Shown here piece after piece: positions 16,520-23,237 of a DNA stretch of 64,000 bases. The translations under genes and the position numbers were made by a program. Every line of letters begins with the position of its first letter. Position 1 is the first letter of the stretch. The notes beneath the pieces were generated by a model, which was not told the DNA's origin, made no database searches, and saw only the letters and a list, made by a program, of their open reading frames with translations. Origin of the DNA: Runella defluvii (GTDB lineage Bacteria > Bacteroidota > Bacteroidia > Cytophagales > Spirosomataceae); the NCBI RefSeq assembly GCF_014195535.1, contig NZ_JACIBY010000006.1:434001-498000 (forward strand). The letters are read 5' to 3'.

Positions 16520-17827
16520 ATGAGTCAACCAATTACGATTTTTTGGTTTCGTCGCGATTTGCGCTTGCACGACAATGCTGCTTTGTATCACGCCCTCAAA
16601 TCGGGGAATCCTGTGCTTCCTGTCTTCCTTTTTGATACCGACATCCTGGGCAAACTTGATGACAAGCGCGACCGACGAGTAGAGTTTATTCACCAAGCCT
16701 TGCAAGAATTACAGGCACAATTGACGCAAATGGGCAGTACGTTGGTGGTCAAACGCGGCTCAGCGGCTGCTTGCTGGGAAGGACTCACCCAACACTATAA
16801 CGTCGCCGAAGTTTATACGAACCATGATTACGAACCCGCCGCGATTCGCCGCGATAAAGCCATCGGCGAATGGCTCAATGCGCGCGGAATTGCTTTTTAT
16901 ACGTATAAAGACCAGTGTATCTTTGAAAAAAGCGAAGTGCTAAGCGGAGCAGGAACGCCCTACACGGTGTTTACTCCTTACAGCCGCAAGTGGAAAGAAA
17001 CGCTGAATTCGTTTTACCTAAAACCCTATCCGACAGAAGCTTATTTCCAGCATTTTTACAAGACCTCTCCCCTCCCACTCCCTAGTTTAGCCGAGATTGG
17101 TTTTGAGGCCGTAGGACAACCTTTCCCCCAAAAAACAGTGCGGGATGAGTTGGTAAAAAATTACAAAGAACGCCGAGATACCCCTTCGATTCAAGGTACG
17201 TCTCGATTAAGCGTGCATTTGCGGTTTGGAACGATTTCGATTCGGGAGCTTGCGCGTCACACCAAAGACCTCAGTGAAACGTTTTTGAACGAACTTATTT
17301 GGCGGGATTTCTACATGCAGATTCTCTGGCATTTTCCGCACGTGGGCGAAGGCAAGGCGTTTCGGGCAGATTATGACCGCATCGAATGGCGCAACGACGA
17401 AGCTCAATTCAAACAATGGTGCGAAGGCCGTACGGGTTATCCGATTGTGGATGCAGGAATGCGCGAACTCAACGCGACGGGCTTCATGCACAATCGCGTC
17501 AGGATGGTGGTGGCTAGTTTTTTGACCAAACATTTGCTCATCGACTGGCGCTGGGGCGAAGCGTATTTTGCCCAAAAACTGCTGGATTTTGATTTATCGG
17601 CCAACAACGGTGGTTGGCAATGGGCTTCGGGGTCAGGAACGGATGCTGCGCCTTATTTCAGAATCTTTAATCCTACCTCTCAAACGCAGAAGTTCGACCC
17701 CCAACTGGTTTACATCAAAAAATGGGTTCCTGAACTAAACAGCTTTGACTACCCCAAACCAATTGTGGATCATGCTGCCGCCCGTGAGCGCTGCCTAGCA
17801 ACGTATCAGAAGGCGTTGAAACAGTAA
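16520..17827 (+). CDS. phrB: Deoxyribodipyrimidine photolyase (cryptochrome/photolyase family)
   Basis: A 435-residue flavoprotein that repairs UV-induced pyrimidine dimers with blue light. The start at MSQPITIFWFRRDLRLHDN fits the family; the upstream frame adds nine poorly matching residues. The N-terminal photolyase domain binds the antenna pigment. The C-terminal FAD domain shows GTSRLSVHLRFGTIS, LNELIWRDFYMQILWHFP, GRTGYPIVDAGMRELNATGF, HNRVRMVVASFLTKHL and NNGGWQWASGSGTDAAPYFR. The W-W-E/D-x-A-x-x-L-L region and the length point to a class I/III CPD photolyase; a DASH cryptochrome is less likely. Confidence 0.93.
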   Translation: MSQPITIFWFRRDLRLHDNAALYHALKSGNPVLPVFLFDTDILGKLDDKRDRRVEFIHQALQELQAQLTQMGSTLVVKRGSAAACWEGLTQHYNVAEVYTNHDYEPAAIRRDKAIGEWLNARGIAFYTYKDQCIFEKSEVLSGAGTPYTVFTPYSRKWKETLNSFYLKPYPTEAYFQHFYKTSPLPLPSLAEIGFEAVGQPFPQKTVRDELVKNYKERRDTPSIQGTSRLSVHLRFGTISIRELARHTKDLSETFLNELIWRDFYMQILWHFPHVGEGKAFRADYDRIEWRNDEAQFKQWCEGRTGYPIVDAGMRELNATGFMHNRVRMVVASFLTKHLLIDWRWGEAYFAQKLLDFDLSANNGGWQWASGSGTDAAPYFRIFNPTSQTQKFDPQLVYIKKWVPELNSFDYPKPIVDHAAARERCLATYQKALKQ

Positions 17828-17878
17828 CTTTTTTCATACGCTTTGTGTAAATTGCATCAATTCTCTTATCCAAAGACT

Positions 17879-18121
17879 ATGAAAATCAGCGAAATCATCA
17901 CCATAGACCCTGAAATTTTAGGCGGAACCCCCGTTTTTGCAGGCTCCCGTGTGCCCGTCTGGTCCTTGTTTGTGCATTTAGAAAAGGGGGTTTCGTTAGA
18001 AGAATTTCTTGAAGATTTCCCCTCTGTTAAACACGAATATGTTGTGGCCTTACTTGAAATAGTGCAACAAACATTCTCTTCCGAACAAATGCTACGCCAT
18101 TTTTATGAAAGTGCTGCTTGA
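17879..18121 (+). CDS. DUF433 domain protein, likely antitoxin
   Basis: An 80-residue protein. The ATG of MKISEIITIDPEILGGTPVF is used; an upstream start would add 12 residues that do not fit. GGTPVFAGSRVPVWSLFVHL is the DUF433 core, with G-T-R/P-V and a helix-turn-helix-like LEEFLEDFPSV. DUF433 proteins regularly precede DUF5615 PIN-like proteins and are thought to act as antitoxins that bind DNA or the toxin. The two reading frames overlap by 17 bases, as in other toxin-antitoxin modules. Confidence 0.85.
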   Translation: MKISEIITIDPEILGGTPVFAGSRVPVWSLFVHLEKGVSLEEFLEDFPSVKHEYVVALLEIVQQTFSSEQMLRHFYESAA

Positions 18122-18431
18122 CGAAAATATCCCAAAGAAATTAAAATACCGCCTTTCTTCGTTTGACGTAACAACTGTCTCAGAAAGAGGCTGGAATGGA
18201 AAGAAAAATGGACAGCTATTAGCTTTGATGCTAATCGAAGGTATTGATATTTTACTTACTGTCGATAAAAACCTTGCGTATCAACAAAACTTTGACAAAT
18301 ACCCAATAACAGTCATTGTAGCAGACACGAAAGATAATTCGTATGAGTCATTAATGTTTTTTTTGCCCCAAATTAAAGAATTACTAATTACCGATACTCT
18401 CCCAAAAGGCATTTTAGTAATCAACAAATAA
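18105..18431 (+). CDS. DUF5615 PIN-like protein, likely toxin
   Basis: A 108-residue protein. It begins VLLDENIPKKLKYRL (the D-E-N-I/L-P/S of DUF5615, where the first acidic residue belongs to the PIN-like site). TTVSERGWNGKKNGQLL follows (usually G-x-x-x-x-D-x-x-I/L; here the acidic residue is replaced by Asn), then IDILLTVDKNLAYQQN (T-x-D-K-N/D-F/L). It is expected to be an RNase-like toxin, but the altered mid-site residue leaves activity uncertain. Its start lies inside the DUF433 gene. It converges with the LytTR gene with only 2 bases between the stops. Confidence 0.82.
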   Translation: MKVLLDENIPKKLKYRLSSFDVTTVSERGWNGKKNGQLLALMLIEGIDILLTVDKNLAYQQNFDKYPITVIVADTKDNSYESLMFFLPQIKELLITDTLPKGILVINK

Positions 18432-18433
18432 CC

Positions 18434-19111
18434 TCACCTCAATAGCCGTTCTTCTAATTCGGTTTTATAGGTTCCTGCCAACGGAATCGCTACACTTCCT
18501 ACCGTTACTTGGTGGCGTTCTAATTTTTGAATGGCTTTCAAGGCGACAATGTACGATTTGTGGATGCGCAAAAACTTCTCGGTAGGCAATTGTGACATCA
18601 TTTCACCAAGAGTCATACGGGTCGTGACTTTGCGGGTACGCTCGTGGATAAAGAGTAGGTTGGTGTCGGATTGGATGTATAAAATTTCGTCCACGTTGAC
18701 CCGCACCCAATCGTAGCCGTCTTTCACAAACAAACTTGATGCCTCGCCCGTCTGCTTGGCTTGCTGCCCCAAAGCGCGATTGCAAGCTTGAAGAAAACGG
18801 CCAAATTCTACGGGTTTGAGCAGGTAATCAAGCGCTTGTAATTCAAAGCCTTCAACGGCATAATCGGCGTGGGCCGTCACAAAAATGATTTTTGTGGTCG
18901 TGTTTTTGAGTAGCCGTGCAAAATCAGTACCCAACATATCGGGCATTTGTACATCCAAAAAGAGCAAATCGACAGGGTGTTGGTGTAGGTACCGCAACGC
19001 CTCCGCGGCATTTTCAAAAGCGTATTTTAATTCCACAAAAGGGACTTTCTCCGCGTGTCGCTGCAAGATTTGCAAAGCCGCAGGTTCGTCGTCAAGCGCT
19101 ATAGCAATCAT
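18434..19111 (-). CDS. LytTR-family response regulator
   Basis: A 225-residue DNA-binding regulator. The receiver domain (1-120) has DDEP at 7-10, the phosphoacceptor Asp53 in LLFLDVQMPDMLG, T/A-x-x in FVTAHADYAVEGF, and the Lys of LLKPVEF. The C-terminal LytTR domain shows DEILYIQSDTNLLFIHE, TTRMTLGEMMSQLP and FLRIHKSYIVALKAIQKL. The cognate kinase is most likely the LytS-like protein at 19977-21005, but an opposite-strand lipoprotein gene separates the two. A possible promoter lies at 19212-19219. Confidence 0.92.
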   Translation of the reverse strand: MIAIALDDEPAALQILQRHAEKVPFVELKYAFENAAEALRYLHQHPVDLLFLDVQMPDMLGTDFARLLKNTTTKIIFVTAHADYAVEGFELQALDYLLKPVEFGRFLQACNRALGQQAKQTGEASSLFVKDGYDWVRVNVDEILYIQSDTNLLFIHERTRKVTTRMTLGEMMSQLPTEKFLRIHKSYIVALKAIQKLERHQVTVGSVAIPLAGTYKTELEERLLR

Positions 19112-19211
19112 GTTAGGAAATCAATTCATACACTAAATCAGCATACAACGAGCTCTCCCCAAAGTTTTTTTTGTTTGTTTCCATGATGTTTGTTCTGTTT
19201 TTAAGCCTAAA

Positions 19212-19219
19212 CAAATTTA
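19212..19219 (-). promoter_or_regulatory. Possible -7 element for the LytTR gene
   Basis: The minus strand reads TAAATTTG, matching TAnnTTTG, about 100 bases upstream of the ATG. No -33 TTTG is visible. The rest of the 19112-19447 gap holds only this and the plus-strand promoter at 19384-19414. Confidence 0.3.
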
Positions 19220-19383
19220 CAACATTTTTGCTTCATTTTATTCTCCGCCGCAGTACTCCTGCTTTCCTCAAGACGAAAAACGAAAGAAAAGTTACCAACA
19301 ACTTACTCTTTTCTAAGATTCTCATTCAAAGGCGATAAGGCATATTCATTACCCAAAAGTTATTTTAAGGCCGCTTTTACAAT

Positions 19384-19414
19384 TTGGACAAACTAAACGA
19401 GCACCTTAATTTTG
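19384..19414 (+). promoter_or_regulatory. Promoter of the lipoprotein gene at 19448
   Basis: TTG at 19384-19386 (part of TTTG), 20 bases, then TAATTTTG at 19407-19414: one of the best Bacteroidota promoter matches in the window. It overlaps an alternative in-frame start at 19412 and therefore supports the ATG at 19448. Confidence 0.65.
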
Positions 19415-19447
19415 CCACTTAACACCAAAAACGCAAGCACCATTATT

Positions 19448-19918
19448 ATGAAAATCTCTTCTCTTTATTGGAGTTTACTGGCTTGTTTTGTGGCCAGCTG
19501 TAATCAATCATCATCAGATACTCCCGTAACACCTGTCGAAGATTACAGCTCGTGCACTTACAACCTCAATTACAACTTAACCTACTCCACGTTAGATGAC
19601 AAACGGCCATCTTCAATCACTTACATGGATTCGGATCAAAAAATAAAAACTGTACCATTAACCTCTTCGCCTTTTAACCTGACTGTCAACTACAAATACG
19701 GCGACAGCGTGTTTGTAAAGCTCAATGCAGCTGCTATGTTTTTTGCAAGCAAGTCGGGCAATAACTTAGCCCTCACGTATAAGCTTGGCTCAAATACCCA
19801 AAATGCCATCACCTGCCCTGATGTTTCTAAAAATAATCAGCTGAGCTACACAGGGATTCAACGCGATAGTATTCCTACTTCGGTGTTGGCTTTCTCTGGA
19901 ATTAGAATCAAAAAATAG
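19448..19918 (+). CDS. Small lipoprotein, function unknown
   Basis: A 156-residue protein starting MKISSLYWSLLACFVASC, a lipoprotein signal with the cysteine at 18. Ser and Asp follow the cysteine (NQSSSDTP), in keeping with surface export in Bacteroidota. The mature part is rich in Tyr, Asn, Ser and Thr and reads as alternating strands (CTYNLNYNLTYSTLDD, FNLTVNYKYGDSVFVKL). I recognise no family. It lies on the strand opposite to the two-component genes that flank it, has its own strong promoter and terminator, and looks like a self-contained unit inserted between them. Confidence 0.75.
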   Translation: MKISSLYWSLLACFVASCNQSSSDTPVTPVEDYSSCTYNLNYNLTYSTLDDKRPSSITYMDSDQKIKTVPLTSSPFNLTVNYKYGDSVFVKLNAAAMFFASKSGNNLALTYKLGSNTQNAITCPDVSKNNQLSYTGIQRDSIPTSVLAFSGIRIKK

Positions 19919-19941
19919 TACTTCATTTGCAAGTTATAATG

Positions 19942-19969
19942 AGCAGTTGGAGATTTTTATCCAACTGCT
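19942..19969 (+). terminator. Terminator of the lipoprotein gene
   Basis: A 9-bp perfect stem (AGCAGTTGG / CCAACTGCT) with a 10-base loop lies 23 bases after the stop. A T-rich stretch follows within the end of the convergent kinase gene. Confidence 0.6.
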
Positions 19970-19976
19970 TAGTGCT

Positions 19977-21005
19977 TTATTTTTCTTCCAATTGTATCCG
20001 TAACAACACCTCAAACATCCCCGAATTGCCCTCCGCAGACAACCCATAGCGATTTGGGTAAATCAGTTCTAAACGCTGCTTCACATTCTTTATCCCCGTT
20101 CCGTGGCCTTGTTTCTGCGCTGCTTGGGGTGAAATACTATTGCGAATCTGAAACACAAGTTTGCCTTCTTCCACCTCTAGTTTCAGCGCAATAAAACTAT
20201 CTTGTTGCAAACTGATACCGTACTGAAACGCATTTTCTACAAAAGGAATCAATAAAAGTGGAGCGATACGGGCAGGACGGCCGTCGTAATCCATTTGAGC
20301 TTCTATTCGTAGCCCTTCGCGCTTGGGCAGGCGTGCTTGTTGGAGCGCCAAGTACTTTTCCAAAAACGCGATTTCTCGTTCGACGGTTGTAAAATCTTTT
20401 TGGGTTTCTTGAAGCGTAAAACGCATAATGCCTGCCAATTGCTGCACCAATTCCGCCACCGTTTCGTTCTCAGCCGCATCAGCTTCGTTGTAAATGGTGT
20501 TGAGGGCATTAAACAAAAAATGTGGATTGATTTGTGATTTCAACGCCCGAAGTTCGGCTTCGGTTTTTTGTTGATGAAGCACCAATTGCTCCCGTCGTAC
20601 CCGAAACGCATCGGCCACGTACCCAAACCCAATCACTATTCCCACAAACACCAAAGTCACCAGAACGTTTTCGTCCACAAACTCTTGCTCGTAGCCTTTT
20701 CGAAACTGCAATCCTTCAAACGTCAGCCACGTTAGCAGTACGAGCCACGTCCAGTACGTCCATTTTTTATCCGAAAGCAACCACCAACGAAACGGACCCC
20801 GAAAATTGAGCCAGCTTAATACCAACACAATCCCTACCAAAAGCACATAACTCAACAGAAAGGTAAAGAACCCGCTTCGTCCTTGCCCATTTTCCCCGAA
20901 TTGTTCATGTAAACTTTCGGTCAACAACCAGCCAATGTACCCACCAACGAGGGACAGTGCGGCAAGGAAGAACCATCGACTAGGTATCAGCGTGGGGCGT
21001 TTCAT
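19977..21005 (-). CDS. LytS-like sensor histidine kinase
   Basis: A 342-residue membrane kinase. The first about 130 residues hold four hydrophobic segments (FFLAALSLVGGYIGWLL, FTFLLSYVLLVGIVLVLSW, WTWLVLLTWLTF, VLVTLVFVGIVIGFGYVA). The kinase core is the His_kinase type (PF06580): KSQINPHFLFNALNTIYNEA carries the phosphorylated histidine, then PLLLIPFVENAFQYGI (N-box) and GHGTGIKNVKQRLELIY (G-box). Its likely partner is the LytTR regulator downstream. The start overlaps the stop of the DUF2846-like gene by 4 bases, so the two are translationally coupled. Confidence 0.9.
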   Translation of the reverse strand: MKRPTLIPSRWFFLAALSLVGGYIGWLLTESLHEQFGENGQGRSGFFTFLLSYVLLVGIVLVLSWLNFRGPFRWWLLSDKKWTYWTWLVLLTWLTFEGLQFRKGYEQEFVDENVLVTLVFVGIVIGFGYVADAFRVRREQLVLHQQKTEAELRALKSQINPHFLFNALNTIYNEADAAENETVAELVQQLAGIMRFTLQETQKDFTTVEREIAFLEKYLALQQARLPKREGLRIEAQMDYDGRPARIAPLLLIPFVENAFQYGISLQQDSFIALKLEVEEGKLVFQIRNSISPQAAQKQGHGTGIKNVKQRLELIYPNRYGLSAEGNSGMFEVLLRIQLEEK

Positions 21006-21418
21006 TCGATTCGTCGGAGGGCAGTTTCGTCGAGTTTTGTTTTGGTGATTTCGCGGGTGGCTGACTCATCATCTATGCGCTTAAAATACAAGGCATTGCT
21101 CAGGTAATCATAATCCACAATGCCTTTGAGATAGACCGTCTCGTTGGGTGCGACGCTGAACGCCATGCTTTGTTTTTCGGTGATAAAACCTCCCTCGGTT
21201 TCTATTTTTAACCTTCCAGCGGGAACATCCAAACGGATGAATTCGTTGTTGCTAAATTTTTGGCTTACCTGTTGGTTATTGATTTTGAGGGTAAAATCAG
21301 AGGAAAAGTAATCTTTTCTTCGGTACAAAACCAACGTTCCTCGCTCGCCAGACTCGTTCAGTTCTTTGTTGGGCGTTGCGAAAACCATCCACAATCCAAC
21401 CATCAGTGCGTTTTTCAT
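21002..21418 (-). CDS. DUF2846-like protein
   Basis: A 138-residue protein, probably exported (a short hydrophobic start MKNALMVGLWMVFA). GTLVLYRRKDYFSSDFTLKI, then LDVPAGRLKIETEG and APNETVYLKGIVDYDY follow the pattern of DUF2846: a beta-sandwich in which a short description of a metal- or lipid-like substance is never fixed, so function is open. It sits between an outer-membrane barrel gene (5 bases upstream) and the histidine kinase (4-base overlap), suggesting that it helps the kinase sense the envelope. That role is inference. Confidence 0.6.
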   Translation of the reverse strand: MKNALMVGLWMVFATPNKELNESGERGTLVLYRRKDYFSSDFTLKINNQQVSQKFSNNEFIRLDVPAGRLKIETEGGFITEKQSMAFSVAPNETVYLKGIVDYDYLSNALYFKRIDDESATREITKTKLDETALRRIE

Positions 21419-21423
21419 GGCCT

Positions 21424-22242
21424 TTATTGTGGATTAATTCCCCAAGTATTCGCTTCTCTATTCTTACGACGCGCTTCTTTTTCGGCAGGGGTGAGTTTTT
21501 TGTGGTTTTTACTCATCACAAAAATACTCTGAATAAAAAACTGGTTGAGCCGATCCGCAGGTGCATTTTGGAACGAGATGTTGGCATCACTACCCCAATC
21601 CCTTGGCTTTGTCCCATACCTATATCCAAACCTCACGACAGGATTCAATGAAACGGGGCGCTTAGGCCGAAACGTATGTTCCAGCGAAAGTTCAAGAAAT
21701 GTATTTTGATGCAGCAAAGTGGGTGACTGACCTGCCGTTGGAGCATTAAGTAAATTATCGAACGGAACCGATGGGGCAGAACTCGCAGCACCCATTTTGT
21801 AAATGTTGACCCTAGTCTCTTGGAAGCCTATTCCCGCGTTTAAAAACCACTGCCGATTGCGCTGACGGATGAGCCCGTAACCCACCGTAACGCTCCATGC
21901 TTGAAATCCTAGCCGTGTTTGCGTAGCTGTTTTCTTACTGGTATTTGAATTGTTTAATCCATACAATGCCTCCATTCCTATTTTTACCCGCTGCTTTTGA
22001 ATTCCAAAGCTAAGGGTGGCCATGGAGTTGGTCTGAAACCTACCAAAATCAATCCCTTGCCGATTAAGTGCGTTTTTAAGCTGGGCATAATTACCAATAC
22101 TCATGTTGATAAACGGACCCAAATAAATATGAGAGCTCCAATCGTACTCGTCAGGGTCAGGAATGACGACCGAGTCTTTTTGGGCCAACAAAACTTGGGC
22201 ATAGCCCAGGAGAAAAAAGATGAATAAAGAAAATGTTTTCAT
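21424..22242 (-). CDS. Outer-membrane beta-barrel protein
   Basis: A 272-residue protein. The start chosen, MKTFSLFIFFLLGYAQVLLAQ, gives a clean signal peptide. The mature part has alternating amphipathic strands (IYLGPFINMSIGNYAQL, MATLSFGIQKQRVKIGMEAL, AWSVTVGYGLI, WFLNAGIGFQETRVNIY, TFLELSLEHTF, NPVVRFGYRYG, FFIQSIFVMS), about eight in all. This fits a small outer-membrane barrel (PF13568-like). The last about 30 residues are charged and hydrophilic (PAEKEARRKNREANTWG), unusual after a barrel. It heads the operon with the DUF2846-like protein and the kinase. Confidence 0.65.
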   Translation of the reverse strand: MKTFSLFIFFLLGYAQVLLAQKDSVVIPDPDEYDWSSHIYLGPFINMSIGNYAQLKNALNRQGIDFGRFQTNSMATLSFGIQKQRVKIGMEALYGLNNSNTSKKTATQTRLGFQAWSVTVGYGLIRQRNRQWFLNAGIGFQETRVNIYKMGAASSAPSVPFDNLLNAPTAGQSPTLLHQNTFLELSLEHTFRPKRPVSLNPVVRFGYRYGTKPRDWGSDANISFQNAPADRLNQFFIQSIFVMSKNHKKLTPAEKEARRKNREANTWGINPQ

Positions 22243-22343
22243 GGTTGTTATAGGTTTTAATGGCAACAAACCAACAACTTCTGCGATAAGCTATCAACAG
22301 TTTGTGGCCAAATTGGGGCGATTTGTGGCGAAAAAGCACAAGT

Positions 22344-22376
22344 TTGAGGTCAGAACAGTTTTTTAGTGTAACTTTG
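22344..22376 (+). promoter_or_regulatory. Promoter of the secreted protein gene at 22399
   Basis: TTG at 22344-22346 (within TTTG), a 22-base spacer, and TAACTTTG at 22369-22376, an exact TAnnTTTG match, 22 bases before the ATG. Confidence 0.6.
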
Positions 22377-22398
22377 AATAACCGACAACACGACCACA

Positions 22399-23151
22399 AT
22401 GAAGCTCTTATTTAGTATTCTTTTCCTTTCTTTCCCCCTTTGGATTCAGGCGCAATGCCGCCCAGCGACAGCCCAAGAAAACGCCGCTTACGAGCGCGTC
22501 GTGAAAGAACTCCAGCGGCAGTTTACGGCCAAAACGCCGCAGGGAAGTTGGAAGACTTTTGACGAAAAACATTCGATGGGAGCGTTGGAAGTAACCTCAG
22601 AGTGGGGTGGATTTGTGCACCTTTGTACCGACCGCTACGACCTCATCATGGAGCGTGCCGACATTGCTTCGGCCCGAAAAGCGGTGGTTGATTCCATGAA
22701 ACCTGCCACTTCGACCCTGCCTTCGTTGTACGTTCACCGCGACACGATGTACACCGAAAACCCGCAAGCCGTTGCCCAGCGTGCTCAAGATACGTATTCT
22801 ATAAGCGTAGAAATGAACCTCGGCAATTACCGATTACAAGATACTGAAAGCGCTCGCTTGGTGCAGTCGTCTCAGGTTATCAACGTCTCAGGTGCTACTC
22901 TTGCGCTTGAAGTATTGCTAAAACCCGATTTAAAAGGAGCAACAGGTCGTCAAGAAACGGTGATTTTGTTGGGTGGCTGGAATACTAAGCCTGTTCAGAG
23001 AGGCCAAGATACGCGCTACCAACCGCAGTTTAGAAAAGGGGGGAAATTGGTAGAAAACCTGGTCGTGACCATCACCGCCCCTGTCGAACTCGCCCGCGAA
23101 ATTGTGAAAGGCATTGATTGGAAGGCCATTGACGCTACGCTTTTGAAATAA
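22399..23151 (+). CDS. Secreted protein, function unknown
   Basis: A 250-residue protein with signal peptide MKLLFSILFLSFPLWIQAQ. The mature part starts with a helix (AQENAAYERVVKELQRQF), then shows mixed strands and ends in APVELAREIVKGIDWKAIDA. I see no catalytic motif and no family. It is transcribed divergently from the barrel/kinase operon from its own promoter. Its stop is followed at once by two copies of the GGTTGTGAGCAACC hairpin repeat. Confidence 0.7.
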   Translation: MKLLFSILFLSFPLWIQAQCRPATAQENAAYERVVKELQRQFTAKTPQGSWKTFDEKHSMGALEVTSEWGGFVHLCTDRYDLIMERADIASARKAVVDSMKPATSTLPSLYVHRDTMYTENPQAVAQRAQDTYSISVEMNLGNYRLQDTESARLVQSSQVINVSGATLALEVLLKPDLKGATGRQETVILLGGWNTKPVQRGQDTRYQPQFRKGGKLVENLVVTITAPVELAREIVKGIDWKAIDATLLK

Positions 23152-23167
23152 ATTCAGCGATTTAGTC

Positions 23168-23216
23168 GGGTTGTGAGCAACCCTCAGCACGATGGGAAAC
23201 GGGTTGTGAGCAACCC
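23168..23216. repeat. Two copies of the GGTTGTGAGCAACC hairpin
   Basis: GGGTTGTGAGCAACCC occurs at 23168-23183 and 23201-23216: a 6-bp stem with loop TGAG. Each copy is followed by a short tail (CTCAGCACGATGG, then TTAGCACAACTTG). The same hairpin forms the core of the tandem array at 33156-33411. Lying between convergent genes, it may stop transcription, though no T-run follows. Confidence 0.7.
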
Positions 23217-23237
23217 TTAGCACAACTTGCACGGCTT

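Noticed and set aside
16520-17827. Cryptochrome DASH
   Set aside because: Length of 435 residues and motif spacing fit class I/III CPD photolyase better; DASH proteins are usually longer.
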